Notes: generated by a model from the letters alone, not told the origin. Positions 42,169-52,778 are shown, numbered from the stretch's first letter. The stretch: 64,000 nt of DNA from Candidatus Muiribacterium halophilum (GCA_002869225.1 PKTG01000085.1:27467-91466); one strand, 5' to 3'. Numbers and translations: made by a program.

Positions 42169-42939
42169 TTAAAGAGATTTTAGCTTAGTCATAAGTTCAA
42201 GGTCTACCTTAAATATAGTTCTAAGTGTATGCTCTTTGTTCTGATCTGACTTGACATCAACTTTTATTTTAAGTTGATTGAAATTAGCTAGTAATTTTCC
42301 TTCTTCATATGCAAAATAGATCTTCCCGTTTCCCTTGATATCAACATTAAGATATCTATCTTTAACTTCATTTGTCTCAAATCTGGATTCTATAACAGCG
42401 CACTCATAGCCTTCATATCTTTCAAATCCTTTAAGTACAAACTTTATAGCAACATCAAGGTTTTTAGTTTCTTCAGTTATATCGGAAATATCAAATTTTG
42501 CAGTTGAACCCCAATAAGATCCAACAGTTATTTTTTTATCAGGAAAATTTACCTGAAGTTCATTTATTTTTTTTCCAGATTCTGCTAGGTTCTCGATTAT
42601 CTTACCAGATCTGTTCATCAACACCTCGGTGGAGTTTCCTTCACCTTCATATCTACTTTCTTTACCGTTGATGATTATTCTACCAGTATCAATAACGTTA
42701 AGGACTTTATATAATCCTTTTTTATCAGATTTTTCTGCTTCTCTGTGAATGTTTAATATTAGTTCACTTGAAGCTGCCTGATCGATTCCAAACATTGAGA
42801 ATTCTGATTTCGATTGTGTTGTCATCTGGAATGCCTGATAAGGATTGTTCTCAAAAGAATACTCCAATTTAATCGAGTCTGGCACTGCAAATACTGTAAT
42901 AGCAATAAGAAGAATAAATAGTGCAATATTTCGTTTCAT
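42169..42939 (-). CDS. Secreted hypothetical protein
   Basis: 256 aa with signal peptide; in the pseudopilin cluster. Confidence 0.6.
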   Translation of the reverse strand: MKRNIALFILLIAITVFAVPDSIKLEYSFENNPYQAFQMTTQSKSEFSMFGIDQAASSELILNIHREAEKSDKKGLYKVLNVIDTGRIIINGKESRYEGEGNSTEVLMNRSGKIIENLAESGKKINELQVNFPDKKITVGSYWGSTAKFDISDITEETKNLDVAIKFVLKGFERYEGYECAVIESRFETNEVKDRYLNVDIKGNGKIYFAYEEGKLLANFNQLKIKVDVKSDQNKEHTLRTIFKVDLELMTKLKSL

Positions 42940-43006
42940 GTGTCCCTCCGGATAATATTCAGTTTTAATTTTACATCACCCCCTATTTTAATTATAGCAG
43001 ATAATT

Positions 43007-45823
43007 TTAAATTTCGCTGGCTTTATTTTTCCAAACCTTCCAGAAAGAGAACGGTAGTCCTATATCTGCAAGGTAATATTCAGAGTCATCTTTATGTGAT
43101 TCGAAGAATCTAGGGTCATATTTTAGATTTGTTCCTTTAAGATCTTCATTATTTCCTGGTTCATCACCAGGACCATCTGGATAATAATTAAAAAGGTCTG
43201 AAGACCATTGCCCGTATATATTTGCACCATAGGTGAATTCAAGCTTACAAGGTCCAACCATACCAAGATTTTTACCATATCCACTCTCTACCTGGCTTAT
43301 ACTATCGATAAAATCTCTGTTCATTGCTACTAAAGAAGCTTTGATCTCAAGTGGTCTATCGCTATCACCTTTAAATACTATCTTAGAGGCACCAAGACTG
43401 CCATCTTCATTTCTTCTACCAATAGTTGCAAGAATAAGCAAGTCATGTTCAGGATCTTTTGGCAGAATATCACCGTTTACAGAAATGTTTCCAGCAAAAA
43501 GAAGTGCACCCTTCCCTACATATTCAAATTCAGGAAGTTTTACTACGTTTAGAGAATTTATCATATATATCCCGTTAAGGTATAATATGAACTTACCATC
43601 CTCTAATTTCATGTTCTTTTCGCTGAACTCTTTGAAATTAGTAAATACAGCAGTTACTTTATCAAGATAAATGTTTTGAAAGTCTGGATCTATTTTAAAT
43701 AAAGGCATGACCGGATTGGTCTTTCCATTATATGGGACAAATATAGCACGGGAGTTATATCCGTTATTATTGTTAGGATCATCAGATCTTAAGGTCTCTG
43801 CCATAGGATCGTTTGTAACTTCATGCCTTATCTCAGGTCCATAACAACACTGCCATTTCTCAGAGTTGTTCTTTTTCTCAGAGTCAGGATCATCTGAAGC
43901 ATATTTTTTCAAAGACTCCATTATATTTAACAATCCACCGTTTATATTTTCGCCTTTCATTCCCTTCATATCTTTGATCTGTTTGCCATAAAGCAGGTCA
44001 CCGTTGTATCCTGTAATATCAACACCATCATAATCATAAGGAGTGAGACCGACATATCTATATTTGCCAGTGAAATTACCGTCATCATCCTTATCCTTCA
44101 TTACCATATAATAAGTCTCAAGGTATCTTGCCCAGACATTTCCTTCGATCTCGGTATCAGAACTCCAACTGTTATTTGCCCAAATTCCTCTAAGCTGAAG
44201 CGTAGGATGTGCCCTAAAACCATCGCTTGTATCAGTACCATTAAGACCTATATTTAAAGTAGTATCATCTATTAAAGAGCTATGTGCAAAAGAATCGTAC
44301 ATGTTTAGATCTTTGCCATTATTAAAAATACTATTGTAGGTAAAATAAGTACTATAAGTACGAGTGGTCATATATCTTTGTAAAGGCATAGGGTCTGTAG
44401 TCTTATCATCGAGTTTATAATTTGGTGGAAGATTGACCATAAAATAATTTTTATTGATAAAACCATCATCGTTGACCTTTGTGGTTTTTTCGGCAATACC
44501 ATGACTATCAATCGCAACCGACCACGGTTTTGCAGAATATTCAAAACCAGTTACGGTCTTTTCTATTACAGGCTCGGCTCCTTCTGCCGAAACACCGGTT
44601 GCTATCATATATTTTATAAGATCTCCATCTCTTGTTGTACTATCTGTAGGAAATGACACGTGAGCATCTTTTATTCCGTCGGATTCATTGTAAGCTTTTT
44701 CATAAGCTTCTTTGATTTTTACCCATGTATCCTCCAATCCAGGACCAATAACACTTTTCATAATCTTATGATCATTTTCTTCACAAACAGTGACTTTTTC
44801 CCATTTGGTCTTGGTTTTCCATTTTGTTCCGGTCAAAGAAGCTGTCTTTTGTTTAAAAGTCATCTGCAGCCATTGATCGCTATAATCATCAGATGGATTA
44901 TCAGGGTCTTTTTTATTAAACTTTATTGTATATATAGGTTTCTTAACCTGTTCAGTGTAGAAATCTCCATAACTTTTTCTTGGAAGATCGACAAGGATCT
45001 TATTTTTTTCATTCCTATCCCTCTTTGCTGTACCCAAATATACTTTAGCTTTCTTATCCTTGTCTCCATTTTTAAGTCTGATAAAATAATAGTTATCTGC
45101 TATTTTATTGTTTCCTGTATCGGATTCCTCATCTGTATACCTGTTATAGATATAGTTTCCGCCTCTTACACCTCGGGTAAGGTCACTATCAGTATACTTT
45201 GTCCTAAATCCAAGCCCGTATTCTTCATAAGCATATTTTATATACATATTATACTTATGAAGATCGTTATATTGACCATTATAAGAAAGTGTTAACGGAT
45301 TAATTACCTTAACATCCTTTGCAGCATGGGCATGATAATAATCCTTTCCTATCTTGACCTGAGCTTTTATCTCAAGCTGCCCCCATTTTTCCTTTCCACC
45401 CTCAAGAGTGATATCCTCTTTCACTCCGCCATTTCTAAAAGCATATACTCTGCTATTTGCAATGAATCTTGCGACCACTTTGATCTCATAACCAGCTTCA
45501 TCTGCGATCTTTTTTATTGGAGTCCCTGATAGATCCACCTCAGCAAAAGCTGATTCGCCTCCAATACTCGTATCTCTAAACGTGTTAAACCACTTAGGGG
45601 TATCATCATAATCATTCGCCTGCTTACGGATCTGGTTTTCAGCTTGACTCACGAGACCTTCTAATAGAAAGTTTGCATCAATACCTTTAAAAAGCACCTG
45701 ACTTTGTCTGATACCAGTTCGAGACATAAGAAGATGCGAAAGACCAAATGCAGCTAGCATAGTCAGGACTATTAATATAAGAACAAGAGCGTTCCCTCTT
45801 TTTGACAAGATATTCCTTTTCAT
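43007..45823 (-). CDS. Large PilX/T2SS-like pilus-associated protein
   Basis: 'MKRNILSKRGNALVLILIVLTMLAAFGLSHLLMSRTG...QAENQIRKQ'; start likely at internal Met of the ORF-track protein. Confidence 0.6.
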   Translation of the reverse strand: MKRNILSKRGNALVLILIVLTMLAAFGLSHLLMSRTGIRQSQVLFKGIDANFLLEGLVSQAENQIRKQANDYDDTPKWFNTFRDTSIGGESAFAEVDLSGTPIKKIADEAGYEIKVVARFIANSRVYAFRNGGVKEDITLEGGKEKWGQLEIKAQVKIGKDYYHAHAAKDVKVINPLTLSYNGQYNDLHKYNMYIKYAYEEYGLGFRTKYTDSDLTRGVRGGNYIYNRYTDEESDTGNNKIADNYYFIRLKNGDKDKKAKVYLGTAKRDRNEKNKILVDLPRKSYGDFYTEQVKKPIYTIKFNKKDPDNPSDDYSDQWLQMTFKQKTASLTGTKWKTKTKWEKVTVCEENDHKIMKSVIGPGLEDTWVKIKEAYEKAYNESDGIKDAHVSFPTDSTTRDGDLIKYMIATGVSAEGAEPVIEKTVTGFEYSAKPWSVAIDSHGIAEKTTKVNDDGFINKNYFMVNLPPNYKLDDKTTDPMPLQRYMTTRTYSTYFTYNSIFNNGKDLNMYDSFAHSSLIDDTTLNIGLNGTDTSDGFRAHPTLQLRGIWANNSWSSDTEIEGNVWARYLETYYMVMKDKDDDGNFTGKYRYVGLTPYDYDGVDITGYNGDLLYGKQIKDMKGMKGENINGGLLNIMESLKKYASDDPDSEKKNNSEKWQCCYGPEIRHEVTNDPMAETLRSDDPNNNNGYNSRAIFVPYNGKTNPVMPLFKIDPDFQNIYLDKVTAVFTNFKEFSEKNMKLEDGKFILYLNGIYMINSLNVVKLPEFEYVGKGALLFAGNISVNGDILPKDPEHDLLILATIGRRNEDGSLGASKIVFKGDSDRPLEIKASLVAMNRDFIDSISQVESGYGKNLGMVGPCKLEFTYGANIYGQWSSDLFNYYPDGPGDEPGNNEDLKGTNLKYDPRFFESHKDDSEYYLADIGLPFSFWKVWKNKASEI

Positions 45824-45886
45824 ATTGTTTCCTCCTCTAATAGTCCTAAACAAACAGGCACTCTATATTTTAATTATAAGGTATAT

Positions 45887-46348
45887 TCATCTTTCGTTTA
45901 AGCTGTTTTTTGAGATCAACCTTATTGCAGCGATTACAGCCAGAAAGTAGGATTCTTTTTTAAATCCGAATATGACACCATCGACAACAGGAGATATAAG
46001 CGAGGTGTGTCTGAAACTCTCCCTTGATGAAATATTTGATATATGTACCTCTATAACAGGAGTTTTAAGTGTTTCTAAAGCATCTCTTATAGCAACACTT
46101 GTATGTGTATAACCACCGGCATTTATTATAATAGCCTGCGTTCCATCCTCTTTATATAACTCCTGTATTATCTCTCCTTCAAGTTGAGATTGAAAAAAAC
46201 TCAACTGACAATCATCAGAAAACTCCTCTATCAATTCTTCTTCAAGTTGCTCAAGAGTAAAAGATCCATATTTTTCCACATCTCTTTTTCCAAGTCTATC
46301 CAGGTTAGGTCCGTTTATGATCTTTATCTTTTTCACAATACACTCCAT
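45887..46348 (-). CDS. aroQ: Type II 3-dehydroquinate dehydratase
   Basis: 'INGPNLDRLGKRDVEKYG', 'IINAGGYTHTSVAIRDAL', 'EVHISNISSRESFRH'. Confidence 0.93.
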   Translation of the reverse strand: MECIVKKIKIINGPNLDRLGKRDVEKYGSFTLEQLEEELIEEFSDDCQLSFFQSQLEGEIIQELYKEDGTQAIIINAGGYTHTSVAIRDALETLKTPVIEVHISNISSRESFRHTSLISPVVDGVIFGFKKESYFLAVIAAIRLISKNSLNER

Positions 46349-47892
46349 AGTCTTTTTATATTATAAATATCAACAGTCTTTGTCTCAAATACTATATTAT
46401 CATCTTTTCTAACAGGAAGTATAAACGATATATCATCATCTATATTCTTTTTATCCTTTTTTAGTAGCTTTATTATATCATCAATGTCATACTTCTTGAG
46501 GTCAAAAAATAGCTCTTTGATCCCATAACTCTCTCTAACAGTATATAGATCAAGAACATCCTGTCTTTCAATAAGCTCGAGCGAGCGAGAAAATTTATAA
46601 GCCCATACCAGACCGTCAGCTACTGCTTGTCCATGACTCACACTGTTTTTTGATAAAGCTTCTATTACATGTGCGAATGTATGTCCGAGGTTAAGTAAAG
46701 CCCTTCTACCTGAGATATCCCTCTCATCCTTTTCCACAATATCGGCTTTATACTCTATTGATAATGATATAACATCGGATATATCCTCTCCAGATACAAA
46801 GCGTGTCTTCTTTCGAGTAAGAAGTATATATTTTATAAGCTCGCCATAACCGGAAAGCATCTCATCCTGCGGCAGTGTCTTTAAAAATATTGTATCTGCA
46901 ACGATCACATCAGGCTGATAGAAGTTCCCTATGATGTTCTTGACATCTTTATAATTAACACCATTTTTCCCACCTACCGATGCATCCACAAGCGAAAGAA
47001 GTGTTGTAGGAATAAAACAAAGTCTGCATCCTCTTTTGAAAGTAGAAGCTACAAATCCTCCCATATCAAGAACTGTCCCTCCACCTATACATATAACAAG
47101 ATCGTTTCTATTAAAGTCCTTTTCAAGCATGATATCGTAGATTTTTTGTACATTCTCCATGCTCTTTATTCTCTCGCCAGCCGGAAGTGTTATCACTTCA
47201 TCAGCTTTATCATAGAACAATCTTTTATAATGGGTATCAATATTCTCATCTGTTATTATTATTCTTTTTCCTCTGCCATTTTGAGCATATCCAAGCAGCA
47301 ATTCCAGTTTAGAGATGATGTTGCTTTTACATATAACAGTTGTCTTTTTCCAATTCACATCATAGACTAAAGAATGTTTGAAAAGCATATTTATCAAAAC
47401 TGATATTTGTTGAGGATCAAAAAGATCTGTGTTTATCTCAAAATGAGCAATATCATAGAGTTCTTTTCTTTCTTTCCATAAAGAACTTACACATTCATAC
47501 TTATCTATATTATCAAGTAGTGGTCTGTTCTCTGTGCCTTCCACCCTTCTTAATATCTCTTCAAAAGAAGCTTTGAGATGAAATATTGTACCCATATCGG
47601 ATAATAAAGTCCTGTTCTCTGGTCTCAAGACGATTCCTCCACCTGTTGAGATAACACAGTTATTGACATTTTTTAACTCAACAAGCACCTGATTTTCTAA
47701 ATCTCTGAAATAAGCTCCACCATGTTTATCAAATATATCCGATATACTCATACCTGTCTTTTTTTCAATAAGCTCATCGGTATCAATAAGATCAAGATCA
47801 TAAGATGAGGAAAGGAATTTTCCAACTACTGTCTTTCCAGTTCCCATAAAACCGATCAGTACAATATTCTTGTTTTTATTTGAAATAAACAT
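46333..47892 (-). CDS. aroKB: Bifunctional shikimate kinase / 3-dehydroquinate synthase fusion
   Basis: N-term 'GFMGTGKTVVGKFLSS...' (AroK) fused to 'GGGTVLDMGGFVASTFKRGCRLCFIPTTLLSLVDASVGGKNGVN' (AroB). Confidence 0.93.
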   Translation of the reverse strand: MFISNKNKNIVLIGFMGTGKTVVGKFLSSSYDLDLIDTDELIEKKTGMSISDIFDKHGGAYFRDLENQVLVELKNVNNCVISTGGGIVLRPENRTLLSDMGTIFHLKASFEEILRRVEGTENRPLLDNIDKYECVSSLWKERKELYDIAHFEINTDLFDPQQISVLINMLFKHSLVYDVNWKKTTVICKSNIISKLELLLGYAQNGRGKRIIITDENIDTHYKRLFYDKADEVITLPAGERIKSMENVQKIYDIMLEKDFNRNDLVICIGGGTVLDMGGFVASTFKRGCRLCFIPTTLLSLVDASVGGKNGVNYKDVKNIIGNFYQPDVIVADTIFLKTLPQDEMLSGYGELIKYILLTRKKTRFVSGEDISDVISLSIEYKADIVEKDERDISGRRALLNLGHTFAHVIEALSKNSVSHGQAVADGLVWAYKFSRSLELIERQDVLDLYTVRESYGIKELFFDLKKYDIDDIIKLLKKDKKNIDDDISFILPVRKDDNIVFETKTVDIYNIKRLWSVL

Positions 47893-47916
47893 ATTTTTAT
47901 CCTCTACTGGATTTTA

Positions 47917-48216
47917 TCATCTTCCTTTTAATATTCCAAAGATCCTTGATCTTATTGAAGTCTTTGGATTTTCCAGGAACTCCTTTGTCTTTTTGAGAGT
48001 ATCATCATCCCAGAAAGTTCGTTTTTCCTCTATTTTTTCAAAAAAACATCTTGCTTTATTAAAAAGTTCTTTTTTCATATACCAGTAAAAGACAAGGTGA
48101 TTTAATCTATCTTTTTTGAATTTATCGTTCATCGAAAGCGCTATCAAAAAATGAATATGCCTGAAAGTGTAATCCTTAAAATCTATCTCGGTCAGGTCCT
48201 TTAAAAGATCGTCCAT
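47917..48216 (-). CDS. Small hypothetical protein
   Basis: 99 aa ORF between radical SAM gene and aroKB. Confidence 0.45.
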   Translation of the reverse strand: MDDLLKDLTEIDFKDYTFRHIHFLIALSMNDKFKKDRLNHLVFYWYMKKELFNKARCFFEKIEEKRTFWDDDTLKKTKEFLENPKTSIRSRIFGILKGR

Positions 48217-48225
48217 TATAACTTC

Positions 48226-50409
48226 TTAGTATTTAATAATAAACTTATAAAGAGAATGATATCTTTTTGCCCTTAAAAAACCAATAGCCGTAGGAGTAAT
48301 GAACCTTGATCTATCGATGTTGTCCTTAAGATATGTTTCAACAAGTTCAAAATACTCAGCAAGTGAAAGTCTTTTTTTATCAAGCGAGTCCAACAAAAAA
48401 AACTTTAGAGTATCAAGAAAGATGTCATGGTCTATATGAGCAGATAATCTCTGAATATTCCTCTTATCCTTCTTAAAAAGATTTAAAAGACAACTCTCAA
48501 TAACTGTCTTATAGGCAACACTTTTTTGCATAAATTCAAGTGTTGGCTTTAACCGATCAACATTCTCAAGAAAAAGTCCTATATCCTCTTCCATCACTTT
48601 TATTAATAGTTTCGGGAATGGAAATCTTTTCGTCCCTAAATTTATAAGTTTCTCAAATGATGTTTTAAGATTCTTTTTTGACTTTGTAAACAAAGCATAT
48701 TCAGAGATAAGAAAGACATCTTCTGTACTAGAGACAATATCGCAGAGTCTTTCGCTATCATAATTATTTTCTAAAAACTCCCGGACAAGCTGATTACTTT
48801 TTAGCTCATCTATAATATCAATAGCTCTTTCATATTCCTTAAGGGAGACAAATTCCAGATATTTCTGATGCTTTAATATATTTATATTATTTACTATAAA
48901 AGCAGTTCTTCTTCCGTGCGGGTATGTGTATTTCCTGTCCCTCATAGGTTGATGACTGAATTTCTTTTCACAGTAAACGCATCTTTCCGGTAGTTTCGAA
49001 AGATCATATTGTCTTATAGCCTTCATATATTCATCGAGATCTTTTATTCCGATATGAGCTTCACAACCGGCTTTTAAATTTCCTTGTACATCGAAGATAT
49101 ATCTAGTCCAACCAACACAAAAGTCCATCTCTTTAATCCTAGTTAAAGATCCTAAATCTTCATCTCTTGAAACAAATTGGTCTAAAGATGTCTCATTATA
49201 TATATCATAGGAAAAACCAGTTTTTAAACGATGCTTGTACATCTTCAATAATCTTTTTCCTTTAAGGTCTCTTTGGTTTAAAGTCAATAGAACGTTATTA
49301 CCTATGCTTAAACTACTATCTTTATAAGACAAAAGATATTCTTCCACTTCTTTTTGTGTCATCGCTTCGTAGTTTTGACATGCTCTACATAAGGAGATAT
49401 TCTCAAACTCTCCTAATATATGTGATATCTTAAAATATCTCTCCTGATCATTCTCTTTTTCATCTTTTTCTTTATATACATGTCTCATAAAAGTATCTCT
49501 ACAGCATATTGAGACTTTGTTTCCTTTGATAGCAGGATATTTAAAAAGATATTTACAAGCTTTTCGTTTGTTATAGTCAGCTGCAAACTCAATATTCTCA
49601 TTACTTATCTTTATATCAAAATCACGGCTAAGCTCCTCGATCTTATCAAGAAAGAGTCTGTTCCCATCTATTCCTTTCATAAGAACTCTTCTAAGTGCAA
49701 TAAGAAACTGTTTTTCTGAACAAAAATTATCCTCGATTATCTCATGGTCAATTTTCAGTTCTTTATAAAAATCATCCCAGTATTTTACGAATTTATATAT
49801 ATCGTTGGAATTTTGAGGAAATACCAGGCATTGAACAGACACTGTAAGTAAATATCTTAGTTCTTTTTGAGAAGATACTTTTTTTATGAAACTCTTTATG
49901 TTTTTTACAGTGTTATCAAATAGATCTTTTCCAGTTATATTTTTGTAAGAATCACTACCTGAAGCGTTTAAAGAAAATACAATATTAAACGGAGTCCTGT
50001 AATTCAATACTTCATTTATTAAGATGTCTGCTTTTTCTTCATCAAGAAGCGTACCGTTTGTATTTAATGTTATTATTCCGAGATTTTGATGCTTGCTTTG
50101 TGTTGAAAACACATGCTGAGCTATTACCCGCCAATCGGGATTAAGAAAAAACTCTCCATTATTTACAAGACTAACACCACAGGCGTTTGTCTCTTCGTTT
50201 ATTATTTTTTTTATATCATCAAGATTCATAAAGCTGGAGATAGATTTAAAATCTTTTTCTTCCTCTCCTGCTTTATAACAAAAGAAACAACGAAGATTAC
50301 ATATCCGCGTTGTATCAAGCTGATAAAATTTTTTTGTTTTTTCTTTTTCCATCAACTTAGATGATACTATATCAGCAGCGAATTTGTCGAGATATATAAA
50401 AAAAGCCAT
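48226..50409 (-). CDS. Radical SAM protein with C-terminal helical extension
   Basis: 'TTRICNLRCFFCYKAGEE' CX3CX2C; later Cys clusters 'CRACQNY' and 'CVYCEKKF'. Confidence 0.83.
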   Translation of the reverse strand: MAFFIYLDKFAADIVSSKLMEKEKTKKFYQLDTTRICNLRCFFCYKAGEEEKDFKSISSFMNLDDIKKIINEETNACGVSLVNNGEFFLNPDWRVIAQHVFSTQSKHQNLGIITLNTNGTLLDEEKADILINEVLNYRTPFNIVFSLNASGSDSYKNITGKDLFDNTVKNIKSFIKKVSSQKELRYLLTVSVQCLVFPQNSNDIYKFVKYWDDFYKELKIDHEIIEDNFCSEKQFLIALRRVLMKGIDGNRLFLDKIEELSRDFDIKISNENIEFAADYNKRKACKYLFKYPAIKGNKVSICCRDTFMRHVYKEKDEKENDQERYFKISHILGEFENISLCRACQNYEAMTQKEVEEYLLSYKDSSLSIGNNVLLTLNQRDLKGKRLLKMYKHRLKTGFSYDIYNETSLDQFVSRDEDLGSLTRIKEMDFCVGWTRYIFDVQGNLKAGCEAHIGIKDLDEYMKAIRQYDLSKLPERCVYCEKKFSHQPMRDRKYTYPHGRRTAFIVNNINILKHQKYLEFVSLKEYERAIDIIDELKSNQLVREFLENNYDSERLCDIVSSTEDVFLISEYALFTKSKKNLKTSFEKLINLGTKRFPFPKLLIKVMEEDIGLFLENVDRLKPTLEFMQKSVAYKTVIESCLLNLFKKDKRNIQRLSAHIDHDIFLDTLKFFLLDSLDKKRLSLAEYFELVETYLKDNIDRSRFITPTAIGFLRAKRYHSLYKFIIKY

Positions 50410-50429
50410 GCTTTATTCACATGGCTTTT
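50401..50429 (-). terminator. Terminator hairpin overlapping the annotated start of the radical SAM ORF
   Basis: AAAAGCCATG-N9-CATGGCTTTT, T-run on minus strand. Confidence 0.75.
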
Positions 50430-50465
50430 CTATTCACTTCTCACATTTCACTATTCACTGCTTTA

Positions 50466-51500
50466 TCAAAAATTATCAATCTGATCTACAAATTCAGGGT
50501 GATCTACAAAAGGATTTCTATTATACTGTTCACTTTCAACACCATTATTTCTTGCTATTTCTTTTTCATCTACAGGATCGAGTTTGTTCCATTCTCTTAG
50601 TGTTCTTTCCTGATCAGAATCTATTGACATATTGTATCTGACTGAGAAATAAAACATAGATCTTGCAACATTACCTTTATGTTCATCTCTTGGTTCAAAT
50701 ACTGTTCCACCAAATTCACCACTCCCTCTTTTACTTCCAGCTTCACTCCATGTTTCACTTTCAACATTACCAAACGGATAGTTACTTCTTATAGAGTTCG
50801 CTCTTGAATCGCAAGGATAAAGATGGTTGATATCATCTTTCTTCGCTGTTGTATCACCACTTCCAAACATAGACTGAGGCCATGTATGTTCACAGTTCAT
50901 TACAGTTCCATCTGGAATACCTGATGTCCTGACCATCTTACCTGTATATACATCCTCTACATAACCATTATAGTTATCTAACTTACCAAAAAAAGCTTCT
51001 CTTGCATCTGTATAGGATAGCACTTTCTGATTGTCAACTAATGTGTGAAGCTCATCTTTAAGGTCTTCATCTTTTAGATCAGCAATACTTGCATAAAACT
51101 CTTCATAATCAAATTCATTATAGGTTTTGTTATAGACTAATTTAAGAACATCTTCATAATCGTCTACATTGACAAGCGTCATATAAAGATGATTGTTGTC
51201 AACTACTACATAAGTCTTTTCTTCTCCGGAAAAATTTACAGTTGCATATGTTTCCTGTCCAACTGTTGAGAAGACCACTCCCTGGATCTCACTTCTATCT
51301 TCAGCATCTACTGAATAAGAAATATCAAATGATCCTCTGGAAAGGTTTCTTGTTAGGAATAATGTGTCTTCTGTTGTGTAGGAATCGTTTTCAACATCTA
51401 CTTTAAGAATGTCAAAAGCTCCATTAAGATTTGTTAGATCCATTGAAATTACTGAAAATACTAATAAAACTACGATTGATAATACCGTTAACTTCTTCAT
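50466..51500 (-). CDS. Secreted endonuclease I family protein (paralog 1)
   Basis: 'VMNCEHTWPQSMFGSGDTTAKKDDINHLYPCDSRANSIRSNYPFG'; signal peptide; ATG at 51500. Confidence 0.87.
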   Translation of the reverse strand: MKKLTVLSIVVLLVFSVISMDLTNLNGAFDILKVDVENDSYTTEDTLFLTRNLSRGSFDISYSVDAEDRSEIQGVVFSTVGQETYATVNFSGEEKTYVVVDNNHLYMTLVNVDDYEDVLKLVYNKTYNEFDYEEFYASIADLKDEDLKDELHTLVDNQKVLSYTDAREAFFGKLDNYNGYVEDVYTGKMVRTSGIPDGTVMNCEHTWPQSMFGSGDTTAKKDDINHLYPCDSRANSIRSNYPFGNVESETWSEAGSKRGSGEFGGTVFEPRDEHKGNVARSMFYFSVRYNMSIDSDQERTLREWNKLDPVDEKEIARNNGVESEQYNRNPFVDHPEFVDQIDNF

Positions 51501-51573
51501 ACTCACTCCCTAGGCAATTTGTTTTTGTCCCGGGTTATACTCTTATACTTTTATTCGGCTCTTAAAGGTTACT
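51501..51573 (-). promoter_or_regulatory. Conserved leader shared with the second endonuclease paralog
   Basis: ~73 nt, nearly identical to 52706-52778. Confidence 0.6.
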
Positions 51574-51619
51574 TGATTTTAAAAGATTAGTCAAGCTTTT
51601 TTTATTTTTTTTAAAACAA

Positions 51620-51648
51620 AAAAGGCCATCCGTTTCGGATGACCTTTT
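51620..51648. terminator. Terminator-like hairpin
   Basis: AAAAGGcCATCCG-TTT-CGGATGaCCTTTT. Confidence 0.8.
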
Positions 51649-51670
51649 CGTTTTTTATAAGGGTTGGTTC

Positions 51671-52705
51671 TTAGAAATCACTTATCATATCAGCAAATTC
51701 AGGATGATCTATAAATGTGTTTCTGTTGTACTGTTCCATTTCGATACCACTGTTTCTTGCAAGTTCCTTTTCATCTACAGGATCAAGTTTATTCCATTCT
51801 CTAAGTGTTCTTTCCTGATTGCTATCAATATGCATATTGTATCTTACTGCAAAATAGAACATAGATCTTGCAACGTTACCTTTATGTTCATCTCTTGGTT
51901 CAAATACTGTTCCACCAAATTCGCCAGTACCTTTACTGCTTCCGCCTTCACTCCATTTAGCATTTTTAACATTACCAAACGGATAGTTTCCTCTGATTGA
52001 ATTAGCTCTTGAGTTTGAAGGATAAAGATGATTGATATCAGTCTTTTTAGCTCCTGTATTGCCGCCGCCAAACTTAGACTGAGGCCATGTATGTTCACAG
52101 TTCATCACATTACTATTTGGGATTCCGTGAGTGTTTACTGTTCTTCCTGTGTATACACATTCTACAACTCCATCAAAATTATCTATTGTTCCAAAGAAAG
52201 CTTTTCTGGCATTTTTGTAAGATAAGACTTTCTGATTATCAACAACTGTGTGAAGTTCATCTTTAAGCTCATCATCTTTAAGATTTGCAACACTTGCATA
52301 AAACTCTTCATAATCAAATTCATTATAAGCTTTGTTATAGACGAGTTTAAGAACATCTTCAACATCATCTACATTTACAAGTGTAATATAAAGATGATTG
52401 TTGTCAACAACAACATAAGTCTTTTCTTCTCCAGCATAACTTACAGTTGCATATGTTTCCTGTCCAACTGTTGAGAAGACCACTCCCTGAATCTCACTTC
52501 TATCTTCAGCATCTACTGAATAAGAAATATCAAATGATCCTCTGGAAAGGTTTCTTGTTAAAAAAAGTGTGTCTTCGGTTGTGTAGGAATCATTTTCAAC
52601 ATCTACTTTAAGAATGTCAAAAGCTCCGTTGAGATTTGTTAGATCCATTGAGATTACTGAAATTACAAATAAAACTACGATTGATAATACTGCTAACTTC
52701 TTCAT
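51671..52705 (-). CDS. Secreted endonuclease I family protein (paralog 2)
   Basis: 'VMNCEHTWPQSKFGGGNTGAKKTDINHLYPSNSRANSIRGNYPFG'; N-terminal half nearly identical to paralog 1. Confidence 0.87.
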   Translation of the reverse strand: MKKLAVLSIVVLFVISVISMDLTNLNGAFDILKVDVENDSYTTEDTLFLTRNLSRGSFDISYSVDAEDRSEIQGVVFSTVGQETYATVSYAGEEKTYVVVDNNHLYITLVNVDDVEDVLKLVYNKAYNEFDYEEFYASVANLKDDELKDELHTVVDNQKVLSYKNARKAFFGTIDNFDGVVECVYTGRTVNTHGIPNSNVMNCEHTWPQSKFGGGNTGAKKTDINHLYPSNSRANSIRGNYPFGNVKNAKWSEGGSSKGTGEFGGTVFEPRDEHKGNVARSMFYFAVRYNMHIDSNQERTLREWNKLDPVDEKELARNSGIEMEQYNRNTFIDHPEFADMISDF

Positions 52706-52778
52706 ACTTACTCCCTAGGCAATTTGTTTTTGTCCGGGATTATACTCTTATACTTTTATTCGGCTCTTAAAGGTTACT
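52706..52778 (-). promoter_or_regulatory. Conserved leader shared with the first endonuclease paralog
   Basis: Nearly identical to 51501-51573. Confidence 0.6.

Noticed and set aside
48226-50409. RiPP-maturing radical SAM with a precursor peptide nearby
   Set aside because: No convincing short precursor ORF was seen next to it; the 99-aa downstream ORF does not look like a leader/core peptide.
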